Positions 24,136 through 37,108 of a stretch of DNA of 64,000 bases are shown piece by piece. Where the stretch lies: assembly GCA_018697195.1 (NCBI GenBank), contig CM031858.1, forward strand, positions 129,174,593-129,238,592, read 5' to 3'. Position numbers and translations under genes: made by a program. The stretch comes from Certhia americana. Taxonomy: Eukaryota > Chordata > Aves > Passeriformes > Certhiidae. A model generated the notes under the pieces. It was given only the letters and a program-made list of their open reading frames with translations. It searched no databases and was not told the DNA's origin. Numbering within the stretch: the first letter of the stretch is position 1; the number at the start of each line of letters is the position of its first letter.

Positions 24136-26615
24136 GTGCTCTCGACCAAATTTTCATTAGGGCTATAAAACCTGGCAGGCAGCATTGTTGTGTATGATTT
24201 TTTAATAAACTGGGACATGCCTTTGTTAGAGGAGTGAAGAAAAGGGCTCTTTAGAGACTTCTTCCTATTACAAAAAGTTCAGAAAACATATGACAGCTCA
24301 CCAAACAGTGTCTCCTAACTTTTTTTCTGTCTCCTCCAAGACTAAGATTTCCTGCTTCTTTAGATGTATACAAAGATTTACAGGTTTTGAAATGAAACCA
24401 AAAATGTAGACTTTTTTTTTTTTATCTATCAGATTAAATGATTCCAACAGTGGCATTACCAGAGAATGCATTCAAAGAAAGAGCACATAGCTAACACAGA
24501 TTTTTAGCATCTTTTTGATGCCTGCTGCCAGGAATCTCACAAAGGATTTTCACTTACTTAGCAGACAAGGTCCCTTAGAAAAAAAAGGAAGAAAGGAAAG
24601 CGAATGGACACATGCATATCAGATCTCGTACACAATGTAAGCCTAGAACATAGCCTTCCTTACTCCTTTTTCTTTCTCTTTTCCAGAAACATCCCATTGC
24701 CTGATCTCCTTTCTCTGCTCCCCTGCAAGACAACAGCCACCACGCAGAAATTGCAGTTCCATTTTGCAATTCTCTCTGCCACACTATGAACACTAATGCA
24801 GAACAAACATTCTTGGCAGTAAATATGTACATTATCATTATGTAAATAGGTATGTTATCATTATAGCAAAATGATGATGTTCTTTACTAAGTCTATATTC
24901 CCTTTCCAAGAATATTATGGAGTTTGAAATATAATTTCCATTATGCCACTGGGGCTGAAAAACACTTCAGTTCAACAATAATTAGTATACTGTATATAAC
25001 AAAATGTTTACTATGGATAAAGATGATGTTCAATCCTAAATCTTTCTGGACAAACAAACAAATGCAGTTTTACATGGTAGCGTTCAGCCTGAGTAACCAA
25101 CAGAAAGCATTTTCAGACTAATATCCATTCCCACATCCAAGGTGAGCATCATATTGACATTTTATACCAACAACACCATGAGCAATAACATTTTAAATTG
25201 TATGAGGTGAATGATCTACTGTTAGCATGAAGGTGACTTCATTTCTGAACCTGAAATGAACTAGAAATGACTGCATGTCACAGGCTGCTGGCACTGCTAA
25301 CAGTGTTTACATGAAGCCCATTGCTCAAGTGTAGGTAAGTATATCAGCACAGCAAAACCCAAATCCTTAGGTTTTAATAATTCAAAAAGTTCTTGTGATC
25401 AAAGAGCAAGGCAAGGCCAACTCCTAAGTCCAGCAGCTGTAAGCTACTTGTACATATCTACATACCCCATGCTATTTCCTGAGAATTTGAGATGTGTGTG
25501 TCCTAGGCTGAGGTAAAATAAGTGCTGGCTTCTTACAGAAAAAGCTGAATTGCTGGCATAAGTAAAATTGGATGAAAATGTTAATATTTTCACAGCTTCT
25601 TTTGAGGTGAGTAAATGTAAATACTTGTCTCTCATTTTCCCTGAAAAAGTGGATTAGTTATTTAGAAGTATGTAAATGCATTCAAAATGTCTTCAGTTTC
25701 TTCTCATTCCTTTGAATGCTGCTTTGAACTGAAAAATCAATTTTCAGAAAGGACGATATGCCAATTAGAATTAAAAAAAAACAAAACAGAAGAAAGGAAA
25801 CTAATTTATAAATTAAAAAATATGTAATGGCCACATTCCCACTGTTCTGCTGCCCACTTCTATCACATACCACATTGGAATTGTGAAAATATTGTAAGAA
25901 AATATGCATATGACTCTCAGCATTCTTCATTATGCACCAGCTCCCTTCAGAAACCTTTTCCTGGGATAAATTAGATAAGGAGGATAGCCTTTGAGGACTC
26001 TCTCACAGAGACTGTGCATGGTGATTTCTCCTTTCCCAGTGCCAATAATTAGATAATTGTTTTGCATCTTCAGGCAAATATTGTAGAAGCATAACAAACT
26101 ACAAACTACCTTTCTCTGGCGTTTCTATTCCCTTCAAAGCGTCCGATACACTTGTGTTCACCTCACACACGTGTAAAGCATTTCTGCAGAGGATGCAAGC
26201 ACACATTGTCACTGATTTTCTGAGTCAGTGATTTTCTTCTTTGACATCTGAAAACAGCTGCTGATATTGGGCTTCCCAGTGTCTCTGGCCAGGCAGGACC
26301 AGTACAAGTCCTGGCCAGTCCACTGGATCAACAGCTCCCAGCAAGGTCCTGTCTCTGAAGCCAAACCAGTTGAGAGGAAGAAGCAGCAGCAGCAGGAGGG
26401 AAGTATTTCTCATATCCCTTGGATGTTTGTTTCAGTTTTATTTCAAACTGATCAAACCATGGGAAAGTCAAATTTCTTACTGATCCTCTCCAAACTTAAG
26501 ACTCCTCAGCAAAGTGAGTTACAAAATGAGACTGTCGCTACTATAGAAGAAATATTTCTGTCTTTTAGACCTTTTGTTTAGTAGCACCATTGGATTCCAT
26601 TTATTCTTCTATTGA

Positions 26616-26850
26616 GAGAAACAGTGAGCTCTTTATATCCTCTGAAACCTCCATGACTTCATGTACTTCTTTCATATCATTTGAACATATTTTTTTAGGC
26701 TGAAAAGTCCTACTCTGTTCAGTCTCTTTGCACACAAAAGCCAGACCATACCTATGGATATCTGCTACCCTTGTCTAGGATAACTTTCCTACTTCTACTA
26801 CACCTTCTGCTCACAGTATAAGACATAATATACGGCTGATTTATAAGATA
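26616..26850 (-). mobile_element. ancient CR1/L3-type LINE fragment (reverse transcriptase 3' end)
   Basis: Read on the minus strand near 26731-26680, the DNA translates in one frame as RLNRVGLFSLKKYVQMI. This aligns with the conserved RLRELGLFSLEKRRLRGDLI segment near the C-terminus of CR1 ORF2. Flanking antisense text (aggctgaaaagtcctactctgttcagtctc; ...gctacccttgtctagg...; ...ttctactacacctt...) keeps the family order. It is full of indels and stops and is much older than the CR1 at 19.3 kb. Edges are approximate. Confidence 0.7.
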
Positions 26851-29061
26851 ATCCAGTGATATTTTCAGACATTTTCCACTACAAGTGGAACAGAAAAATC
26901 AGTTTCACATAGGCTGCCACAGCTTGAACTTTGCAAATAATTGATTTGGAGAGTTGTTGGTCAAGTGGAAACAAGTAATCCAAATGAGAAAAAAAAATAA
27001 CTTCAAGTCAAGGGGAATCATACAACTCCAAAAAATAACTTATTTCTGCTAAGCAAACAAACTAGTTCCAAAAAATCCTATCATTTCTAGATGAGATGAA
27101 AAACTTTCTTTTATTCTAGGGACTTCAGTAGTTTTTAAAGAAAACTTATGGGAAAGTTACCCCAAAAAGCTTACTTTTAAAAAAATAAAGGCAAAACAGG
27201 TGGCTGGATTGAATCATGAAAAGAAGGAGCACTATGAGCAAATGGATATAAGCAGGACTCTATAACTCAGACCAGAATGCTCTTGGTTTTCCTCTCTAAT
27301 CTAAGCACCACTATCAATATATTTGTTATTCTTGTTGCTTTGATATAGCCAGTTAGGACATGTACCTGGCAGATTTCCACTGACATTTAGCATTAGGATT
27401 GCGGGTCATGAAAGCCAGCATCAGGCTGCTCACACAATATTGTGCTGTTGGAGCTCAGACCCCTTCCTATGCTTTTAAGATTTAAATGTAGCACTTGGGC
27501 AAAATTCATCAGACAAAATTTATCATCCACAAACACAACAGCATCTGGTGGCTAAGTCTTTCGAAGACAAAGAATGAGCAGATAAGGTATCATGGTGGAC
27601 ACTAAAAAAAGCAAACGGAGTGCAAGGAAGAGTTTGGTGACTGAGACTGTTGCTGTAATGTGGACAGTAACTGTCTAACTGTTGAAGCTTCTCATTTCTT
27701 CATGTGAAAAATGCAGCTGCCCTAAGAGATTGACACACAAGTTTCATGTAGGTAGATGCAGCCTATAGCTGTCTAATGGAACAATGATATAATGTAGCCC
27801 AAGCCAAACAAAGATTTAAATAGTCGGAACAATTAATTCTCAAAAAATATGTCCATGGAACAAGAGGGCACTGCCATAATTCTGAAGTTTTAAACTTTCT
27901 GGAGTTAGTACTTCTGTTTCTCCAGCTGGTGATATTTTCTCAGTTTCATGCCTGGCAAAAGTCTCCTCTCTTCAGATAGGTCAAGAATTCTGTTGAAGAA
28001 AAGATTTAAGGGTCTGAAAAGATTTTGCAGCTGAAAAATCCAACATTTTCCAGCCAGTAGAAGGGAGGAAGATGGTGGAGGATTTCCTGCTTTGCATGGA
28101 TCTTGGTTACTTGCCCTGGGCCCAACAGAAGTTATAAACTATAAAACCAACTTTCCAAAAGCCGGTGACATATTATGGAGAAGGAGTGTCATGGTGGAGC
28201 TGTGTTGTGTTGAAGGTCATACATCTGGGTAAAAATACACCGTTAAGTTTTTAAAAGAACAGCACATAAAATGTTGTGGTGCAGGCAAGGGGATCTCTTG
28301 ATATCTGTATTTTGCATGCCACTTTGTGAAAAGAAGAAAATATGCATTCCTCTCCCACTGAATACAGGCAGCCCTGCAGATTGATTTTGGTCCACGCCAT
28401 GAGGTTAATGCACAGCTTGATCTGCACTGACATGAAAATACCATCTGCATAACCCCGGCTTGCCTTGCTGGGAGAAGAGAAGATACAGGACTCAGCAGCT
28501 GGTCTCAGCTACTCTGGGAAAATGTTCGTCTCCAGACCAAGTTTGTATTCAGCCATATCTGGCAAAAGTATTATAACTATATCACATGCATACTCCAGAG
28601 AAATCCTAGGAAGCTTAATGGAAGTTCAGTTCATATGTTGAGGCTGTTACATGAAAAGCATCAGGAAAAGCATAAACTCCTCCTATTTCAAAATTGTACA
28701 GGGAAATAGTATATGGTATAACTTCACAGGACTGTCATGAGTTACTGAAATATTCCTAATTTAACATACATAATTCAAAAGAAGAAATTTTCTTTCTCTT
28801 TGGTTAACATCAAAGTAATAGTTTTCACCCCAGAGCTGTGCAACAGAAAGCTGACTTCCTTTTTGGTGAGCAGGACATTATACTGAATCTTGCCATAAGC
28901 ATGCAAGCACAATAATCTGTTTTGTGCATTACACAAAGGAGGGACTACACTCAATCTCCTGAACTTTCTGACAGCACGAGTGCAAGTTTGAAACAATGCT
29001 TGTCCCAACAGAAAAAAACTTCCTATATCAGGTCCTTTCCTATTACACCAAAGAAAAAGGC

Positions 29062-29138
29062 TTTTGTTTGTTTGTTTGTCTTGTGTGAAGTTTTTTGTTG
29101 TTTTTGTTGGTGGCTGGTTCTTTTGGTTTTTTGTTTCC
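29062..29138. repeat. T/G-rich low-complexity tract
   Basis: TTTG repeats pass into TTTTTTGTTG and GTTGGTGGCTGG-type sequence. It is an imperfect microsatellite of the same style as 39211-39338, with no attached element. Confidence 0.7.
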
Positions 29139-29379
29139 TTAAATATAAGTGTACGCTCTGTTTATTTAAAAGCTAATTGAGCTTAGAAAACTGCTGCAGT
29201 CTTTCATAGCGTAGCAGATTTTTAAAAGTACCAAATTTTGTAATCAGTTTAGTGTATTGTTCCACCAGGACTGACTGGAGGGGAATAAAGGTAATTATAA
29301 AGCCAGAGGGCCGCATTCACCTCAGTGAATGTCAGCGCATGATTACTCTTCTGTGTTGCCCACATTGCATGGCAGCACT

Positions 29380-29532
29380 GTTGAAGAGTGGGAGCTGAGC
29401 CCATGCCCAAAAGCATCCTCTCAGCCCCAGGGCATGCCTGCTCCTGGTGGTGCCCAGTGGCAGGGCCAGCTCTGCCTCCCGCCCCTGCGCACAGGCGGCC
29501 GCGGGGGGACTGCGGGGTGACATGGTCAGCCC
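29380..29532. other. isolated GC-rich patch with a GCGGCCGC site
   Basis: This is a short GC-rich block in AT-rich surroundings. CpGs cluster at about 29480-29532 and include the 8-bp palindrome GCGGCCGC at 29495-29502. Frames on both strands are open by base composition only, with no recognisable protein. It may be a small unmethylated regulatory patch. It is weaker than the 5.2-kb patch. Confidence 0.4.
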
Positions 29533-31084
29533 GATGAAGTACACAAAAGCTTTTGGCACTGCATATCTGCAATATCATGGACAGTCAAGGAGGCGCCTGT
29601 TATAAAAATACACAGTGAAACACAACTGGAGGACTGCTCTTTCTCAAAGGCTAACGTAATGCATTCCTTCTGTTTAGGCTCATTTTCCAGCCTTTCACAT
29701 TCTTTGTGAACAAGAGTTATAAAACAAGCCTGATGCAGTCCAATTATTTTTACTTTGAAGGCCATTAATCAAGATTGACTAAGAAAATGAAGACAGCTAA
29801 GCAAAATTTCATATGTGACTAGAGTGAGATTAAAATAAAACCAGATGGGGATGGACAGAGACGTTAAGCTGCTTTCTCTCCCCCTTCCCTCCCCTTTTTT
29901 TTCTTTTTTTGACTCATGTAATAAATGTCTTTTACAAATTACAGCACTCTTATTTTCTTACAGTAAATCAAATTGGGTCATAATGTACAAGTGGTCTCAT
30001 TGCTGAAATGTCAAAAATAGAACCCGCCTTGTTCTTCCAAAGCAATTCCTCAAATCTAAACCAGCAGTGTGGCCTGACAGTCCATAAACCATCTACCTGG
30101 ATGGAGATCCCTTTTAAGGTAACTGTCTGTAGCTGATTAAAGCATCCAATATGAGCCATAGGCAGAGATCTGTGCAGTCATTTGCAGGGATCTGAATCAG
30201 AAGGTCTTACATAGATTGCATTTCTATAATTTTCAGGAAGTTTGTGGAAGCAGGACTTTTTTTCTAAAGATCAAACAATTTTGAGGCAATGACAACAAGT
30301 AGGCCTATAAAAATTCTGAAAAAGCTAGCATTATTTTCACAAAATCCCTTTTTAATTGATTAGATGAAAGCCAGTGTACACACTGAGGAGCTTCTTTAGA
30401 GATTTCAGGACACATCAAGGGAAACACAAATCACAAGGACTGGTAAAGATCAGAATGATGGTCACATATGAAGATTTTCTTTTTATAAAGTGTCTAATAC
30501 AACTTATCTTAGGTAAGAAGAGGAAACAGTCATGTAGCCATTATTGGCCTTTCATGAAAAAAATCATTGGATTAAAAGAAGTGAAAATTTTTCAAAGTAT
30601 TTTTAGACTCACAATTTAAAATAAGCCCTGCTTTGGAACCAAATTTTGAACATACATGTACTGGAAAGTAAGATCACTTATAGTAGTCCTGACTTATCTG
30701 GAAGCATATCTGACTGAACACAACTATCTCAATGCCAAGAGAAAAAGCAATCAACCCAGCAAACAAAAAACCCAAACAAGTAGTTAATCAGTGTGTCATA
30801 CGGGGGAGGAGGGTCCAAGACATACTAATTTTGCAGAAAGGTTAGCTGGTATAGTCCAACAGAGAGGCTGCATCTCCAAATTCTTCTGTGCTTGAAATGG
30901 TAATTGGGTCAGAGATTGGCCCCTATCCCTATGAGAACATGTTTTTTTTAAGAAGGGAAGATCATGCACATGTAACTTGAAATTTTGTAAGTTCTATGAC
31001 CGAATATTTCCCAGACTCTTTCATGCATCACCTGTCCTAATGAATATAAAAACCCATAGCTTTCTTCTACCCATTCACTATAAT

Positions 31085-32290
31085 GTTGCAGAAATAAGCC
31101 TGGAAGGCATCTCAAGGGATCATTTAGGCCATCCCCTCCACCAAGTCAGGATCAGCTGTTCCTAAATTATTCTTGACAGATGTTTGTCCAACCTGTTTAT
31201 CAGCCCTCATACAGTGAAGTTTGTACATGCTTCTTGCCCAATCAGTTTTGATACTATCACAGAAAACATTTCCTCGTGTCTACCCTTAATCTCTTTTCCT
31301 GAAAGTTAAGCCTGCTACTTCTTTTGGACATTCACAACAGTCTATTACTTTCCTCTTTGCAGCTACCTTTTAAACATTTGAAGACTTATCATATATCCCT
31401 TCAGTTTACCCCTTTCTAGACTAAACAACCTCACTGCCTTGAGTCTTTCCTCACAGGTCATGTTTTCCAGACCCTCAATCACTCATACTCGTCTCCTTGG
31501 ACCCTTTCCAACTGATTCACATCTTTCTTGAAATGCAGTGCCCCAAACTGGACCCAGTGCTCCAGATGAGGTGAGACAGCAGAAGGACTATTCTATGTTT
31601 CTTACATATGCCAACATTGTTTATACAACCCAGTATGATGTTTGGGGGTTTGGTAACAGCCTGACCTTCTTCACTCATGTTCCTTTTGTGTTTGCTCTGG
31701 CCTCCAGCTCCTTCACTGAAGAAAAACCAATTTGTCATCCACTCCACCCCCTTGCATCCCCCACTGAAGTCCAAGCACACTGCCTGCTCTTCTACATTGC
31801 ATTGCACCCCCTCTGCTTTGGTCCATTGCCCCAGTTTTTCAAAATAATTTTCACCCTCTAAAGCTTTTGCAGTCCATCCCGATTTGGTACCATGTGCAGT
31901 CTACTACCTAGGTTCTTAATTAAACTAAATAATAGAACTGGGCCCAAGAAAAAGCTTGAAGAATCCACCCTTCCCATCAGAGAGTGAACAGGCGGTAACT
32001 ATTTTTTGTGTACAGTTTCCCACACAGTTACATCCTAAGAATGTATCCTTCACATTTTTTTTTTTTTTTTGAACATCATGTGAGACAATGTAAAAAATCT
32101 TAATGAAGTCAAGATGCATGACACCTAATTCTTTGCTTTATCCAGAAGTCCTATTAACCTTAATTCCTTCTGTAGTGTTATCTGGTATGTTTTGTTTCCT
32201 TCCACTTGGTAATTTATTGCAATGATATCTTGTAGGAGCCTTGTTAGATGTTTACATTTTTTCTGCAGAGGAAATGAGTCTTACTGACTT
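31085..32290 (-). mobile_element. long ancient CR1 LINE fragment covering the reverse transcriptase 3' half
   Basis: Minus-strand translation recovers diagnostic CR1 ORF2 segments in the correct order, from high to low coordinates. MHLDFIKIFYIVSHD (32119 downward) fits the VYLDFSKAFDTVSHD motif. A CTQKIV...LGPSSI stretch near 31930-32000 fits RTQRVVVNGS...VLGPVLF. PNIILGCINN...LGHCIS near 31530-31660 fits NRVLGCIKRS...LEYCV. RLFSLERGKLKGYMISLQMF near 31370-31430 fits LGLFSLEKRRLRGDLIAAF. The left end holds the 3'-terminal, non-coding text (ggaaggcatctcaagggatcat). Multiple stops and frameshifts show it is long dead. A T15 run interrupts it near 32055-32070. At about 1.2 kb it is the largest element in the window. 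The right edge is uncertain. Confidence 0.85.
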
Positions 32291-35200
32291 TTAATTCTGT
32301 TAGTCCACCTTTCTTTATTTTTAAGCGAAAATTATTTTTTACACACTGTTTTTATTTTTCCCTTTTTTAAAAAGAAAATAATGATGTTTATGTTTCTAGG
32401 AGTAGCAGAATATTTTAAAGCAATAAGCTACTCCATATAGTCTTGAAGACCATATTCTCTTTGTGTTATATCTTCCTGTTCCTGCATGGGTCTCCTGTCA
32501 CAATTTATTTATCTCTTTCCTCACAGTGCTTGCTCCATCCCAGCCTATTTTCTCCTTCAGTTCTTTCTTGCTGTCCCTTTTCTGACTGATAAATGGAAAC
32601 ACAGTTCAACAACATTCAAGTGCAATTTAAGCTTTTGAACCCAAGTATTTGAGGTGCTTTAGTACAAAGGTTAATTCACCTAATTCCTGATTTTCACATT
32701 CAAATATCCTTATGAACAGTAGATCACACAGTTGTCTCTGAGGGGAAAGCTGCTTAGGAGCATAAAAAAGCTGTGCACTCTGCCTTGTCTTTTCTCAGAT
32801 CAAAGAGATTTGAGCGGTGCTGATAGTAGCTTTCAAGAGATGTTACTAGTGGCAAAATTCAGTAGCTGTCTTCCTGGATGCTTGTTTATCTCTCTCACAT
32901 TCTCCTTCTTTAATTTAGCTAAACATATACCTAGGTCAACCTTCCATTGTCTATTGCCCTTGATAATGCCTTTACTCGCCTCATTTCCCACGTCTCACTT
33001 GCTGAGGAATAAAAATGCAAATGTATTATTATTACAGTGTATATAGAGGGATGAAAGAAAAAACAGAGACCTGTTTTGACCTCTGCAAAGCCATAATGTT
33101 TTGGAAGGGTAGTTTTGTGGCATTGGATTTTAGACAGCCCCCACTCTGAAAAGACAAAGCAAGAAAAATAAAACTTTGAATTTATAAGGAAAACAAAAAC
33201 TTTCCCATTAGCTTGAAGGTGCTTTGAACTAATACTATTCCTCTGAGCCTCTGACTGTATTTCATTGTATCCAGTTTATATAGGGTTTTCTGGACTTTCC
33301 TGAAACAATAGTAGTGGAAGATGTCAGGATCAGCTGCAAAGAAAGCATGCACCCTGCCAGGGCTCTGCTTAGCTCACCTCACAGCACAAGCAAAAGCCAA
33401 GAGCTGGTTCTCCAGCTATGCCAGTTACCCACCACCTTCCCAGTCTCTGCCCTCACATCTGTCCTTCCAGTTCTCTCTGATGCTTTCAGACACAAACCAC
33501 CTCCTTTTTCCTCCTAAGTGCCTTGAAAAATAAAGCACCAAATACAACCTCTCACTGAAGGAAAGTGTTTCTCTATTTTTGTAAATAACAGCTGTGTGGA
33601 GTTGGTGAATGTTCATTTCAACATATTCATATGGAAAGCTGCAAGTATTTCTATAAAAAACCCAAAACAACACCACCTTTATTAACCTTGGCATACTTGT
33701 TTTGCTGGTCTGCTATGGACTTCCTTTGAATTTAATGAAAATCCAGCAGATCCCTTCCATTTCCAGTTCTGTGGAACTGGCTCACCACAAGAATAGAGCA
33801 AGTATCACTGGAACACTGCTGTAGTATCTTGCTGCTTTAGGGACATCAAAGTGGAAAAGACTTCATTCTCCAGGTGAGTATCTTCAGCTTGAGCCCAGAT
33901 ACTTCAAGATTCAGCTGTCACATACCTTTCAAAACAGGAGAAAGATAAATCCATTTTTGTACATTCTTCACAAAAGCTCAGCATCACTCTCCTGTTGCAC
34001 CTGACCTTAGGTTATCAGAGCACTGCACAGGAGGTGCATTGCCAAACTCTGCTAAAAACATTGGTGGTCTGAGGCTTTCCAGGTGCCTTACGGAACTCAA
34101 CCTGTTCCCTAGACAGCAACACCTGCTTGTGAACTCTGCTTCCCTGCTCAGGTGTTTTCTTTGTCACATGTACCCTTAATGATCTGCAGATGGGCTGAAT
34201 TGCTGCCTAGTTCATCACTCCAAAGTTTGACTCAGGGAGGAAAGACTTAATCCAGATGGGATTTAACCTGTAGTGTGTTGCACAGGCTGTCCATTCAAAA
34301 TTATTGCCTACTAGCATAGAGTGAAAAAACATTTTCCATGGTGTGTGGTGAGACACAATGACACTGCAACACACAGGTAAGCAACTAAAAAAATAAATAG
34401 TCTATTGGCTAGTATTCACTGGCAGTTTATGATAGCACAGAGAGAGCCTCCTTGCTCTTTTCCATGGTCGAGGCTAAAGATATTCTGAGATAAGCTCACC
34501 AGACACATTTTATAGCCCAAGCAGTGCAACTCAGTGAGGTGTTTCAGCCAATGTTAATGAAGTGGAATTTATGGCAAAGGTTGAAAGACGGAATAACAAA
34601 GCAAGTAATTTGCTCTAAGAAGTGCGGGGTTTGTGGTCTGTTTCCATTCCCACAGGTAAGGTGAGGAAGGAAAACCTAATGGGTAGTACATAAGATTCTC
34701 AAGACTTGAGCTTTATTCAAACTGGTGCTTTAAAGTTCTTGAGCAAGCCACGTATTTGTGCCTCCTTGTCTCAGTGAGCAGCTGTAGGTTAAGATCATGC
34801 ATGGCGGCAATGAGCAGTGTGGAAAATCCTGACATGGAAAAACACCTGAAGAGGAAGCTGTGAAGTTATTTGCTGGTAGTTTGGGACTGGATGGAACATA
34901 AGCCTGTATTTCATCTCAAGTGCTTGCATCAGACTGTTGTGTGAGCTTTTCAAAGATCCTCTGTTGAGTGCAAGTTATAATTTGTTTAGGACACTCAGGA
35001 AGCCAGGAAAACTTTCAAGCCATAATATGAGTTACTGTTAGCTGCTATATAGAGGCTAAAATATCAATACAGTGTTTCAACAGCATCCAGGCATGTCTAC
35101 TTGGATAGAAATCTGCCTTCAAACTTGTCTTGCTCTGTTTCTCACCAGCCTTTCACCCCACATCCTCTCTGGGAAAGCCCTGCACTTTATAAAGGACTGG

Positions 35201-36650
35201 GCTTTGCTACCTGTTGTCTTATCTATCCCAAAGACCACGTCATAGCTATGTCTTAACTCATGCATCTAGGGTTTCTTACTAGCAGAGTAAGAAAGCTGGA
35301 CTGTTTGGTTTCCTAGGGGAACACTTCTAGTAGCCAGGCAGTGCTATCATCAATTTCTAGTCAGGAATCCAGTCAGCAGCCCTTTCAGCACGTGGTATGG
35401 TAACATCACGCCATTTTGATATAGTCATACTGCAGTTTTTAAAACACTTTGAAGTATATTTAAATGACATTTTATCTGCTACTATTTAAGGCTACCTCAA
35501 ACCTTCATCGACCCCATCAGGCAATAGCTGCGCTCCTGAGGTGGGTTTTGATGGCCATCCCTACAGACCACTCATCTCTGCTCCAGATTAGTAAGAGTAA
35601 ATGAAGAATAGTTTCTGGAGCCCTTCTAGGTCTGAAATCTACCTTGACTCTTCGTATTGTGTCAAACATGTATTTGCTGTACTTAGTGCCTCATTTCTTC
35701 CATCACCATTTACTGATACCATTGTTTATCATTATGGCTATTAAGTTTACCACATGTCAACAAAGAGATGCATTTGACTCAGTATAGTGAAGACCTTATG
35801 GTAAAGAAAAATTAGAGCTTTTTTTCTTCAACCACTACCTATTCTACCTATTTGGAATAAACTCTGAAGGAATTAATTCTGTTCTCTTCTGGATGGGTGA
35901 ATTCACATAAAGAAAGAGAAAAAAGAAATATTATCCCTTGTAGGGAGGTAATGCTTCACTTTAGGATAGGAGATAAAAAGGATTATGGAATTTTAGAAAT
36001 AATTTCTTTCTTCCCTCCTGAGCTACCTTTGTTTTGTCTTCAGTATCATTCCTAGAATATCTAGGCTGCATGCAGTGTTGAAGTGCAATTTTCTGTCATT
36101 ACAGTCACACAACGTAACATATGCATATGCTGTTCCAGTTAGGAAGGGTATGGTCAGAGCCTTACCTGGCTACTTTAAATGCTTTTGCCATATGATCTCT
36201 CATATCAAAGAAATCATATAGAAATCTTTTTCATGCTCTAGATGGTAACGACCCATCCCACACTAAATTCACTATTTTCAGTAATTTGGCATAATGGTGA
36301 ACTCTCCACAGCATGCAGCTTATTTCCAGTGTCTTTGTGCATACACAGTTTATTTGTTGTTCAAATATCTCTGACCTGAAACCACAGCAAAGAAGGCACT
36401 CCAAAGACTTACTTGTCTACCACTTTTCTCTCAAATCTTATTGTTTTACTGAATGCTTTCTCTCTCTCTGGCATGTCCATGCTCTCCTTTCACACATTTT
36501 GTTGGTCTGTTTAGGGGGTTTTCCCCACATATAACTAAATTACAAAAATTATTTATTTGAAAGGCAAGTACCTGCAGAAGTGACAATTTGAAGAGTTTGA
36601 TATAGTAGGTGGCTGGCATGAGCATATTTTGCCTACCACTGTACTTGAGG
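32291..36650. other. gene-free sequence
   Basis: No supported gene or recognised repeat. The interval is slightly less AT-rich between 33300 and 35700. There are no open frames above 104 codons and no domain resemblance. Confidence 0.5.
36647..36650. repeat. left target-site duplication of the solo LTR
   Basis: GAGG immediately precedes the TG of the LTR and is repeated exactly after the final CA at 37109-37112. A 4-bp match alone can be chance, but its exact placement at both ends of a TG...CA element supports a real insertion scar. Confidence 0.75.
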
Positions 36651-37108
36651 TGATGCCTTAAGTTTTAGCTTTCATATTTTCCAGATTCTGTACTGCCTTA
36701 GTGTGGAACTCTGAACATCATATAAAGCGTTAGCAAGTCCTCACAGTTTAGTTAGACAAGACAATCCTTTTACAGCCTGAGAACCAAGGACACCATTGCA
36801 GCTTCACACACAAAAAGTACAAACAGCAGACTGAGAAGAGTAAAATGGGAGGACAGGACTTCATAACCTGAAGCTGTAATTGGACAATTAACTCCAATAT
36901 GGAAATGGACCAAAACTTACAAAAGAGTAAAATTTGTGACCTGTCATCCATCTTGGGTGTAACCACAACCAGACTCTTGTACTGCCCAAAGTGTATTCTT
37001 TAAAGGCCTTTTAATAAATACTACTTTACTACTTTAAATAAATACTACTACTACTTTATTCCTTTAACACTGTCTGGCCTCTGTTCTAGGTAGCCTCTCA
37101 AGGCATCA
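36651..37108 (+). mobile_element. solo LTR of an avian endogenous retrovirus, with target-site duplication
   Basis: A complete 458-bp LTR begins TGATGCCTTAAG and ends CTCAAGGCATCA. These termini are inverted copies of each other at 11 of 12 positions and carry the canonical TG...CA. It is flanked by identical GAGG tetranucleotides (36647-36650 and 37109-37112). A 4-bp duplication is usual for class I, gammaretrovirus-like, proviruses. Inside, a TATA-like CTTACAAAAG lies at 36916-36925, followed by AATAAA at 37013-37018 and a second AATAAA at 37037-37042. The second arose from an imperfect tandem duplication of the (A)AATAAATACTAC... block. No internal viral region is adjacent, so LTR-LTR recombination probably removed it. 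It strongly resembles a family I recall from passerine genomes, but I do not assign a family name. Confidence 0.88.
37013..37059 (+). repeat. tandem duplication around the LTR poly(A) signal
   Basis: The unit AATAAATACTACTTTACTACTTT is followed by an imperfect copy, AATAAATACTACTACTACTTT. The AATAAA signal is therefore doubled and an ACT trinucleotide run is created. It lies in the R region of the solo LTR. Confidence 0.8.

Larger units (their letters stand above)
19592..26615. other. gene-free AT-rich sequence
   Basis: No supported gene. The main anomalies are the CpG-dense patch at 23915-24085 and the T24 tract beside it (24112-24135), both listed separately. A minus-strand frame near 26225-26413 begins with a poly-leucine stretch that comes from a short CAG/CTG repeat at about 26381-26397. 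No transposable element is recognised. Confidence 0.5.
26851..31084. other. gene-free AT-rich sequence
   Basis: No supported gene. It contains a T/G-rich tract (29062-29138) and a GC-rich patch (29380-29532). Two overlapping minus-strand frames at 28217-28450 and the frames across the GC patch have no recognisable domain. Confidence 0.5.

Noticed and set aside
26225..26413. Minus-strand frame starting MRNTSLLLLLLLPL, like a secretory signal peptide
   Set aside because: The leucine run is encoded by a short CAG/CTG repeat. The frame ends after 62 codons with no mature domain and no splice donor at a sensible place.
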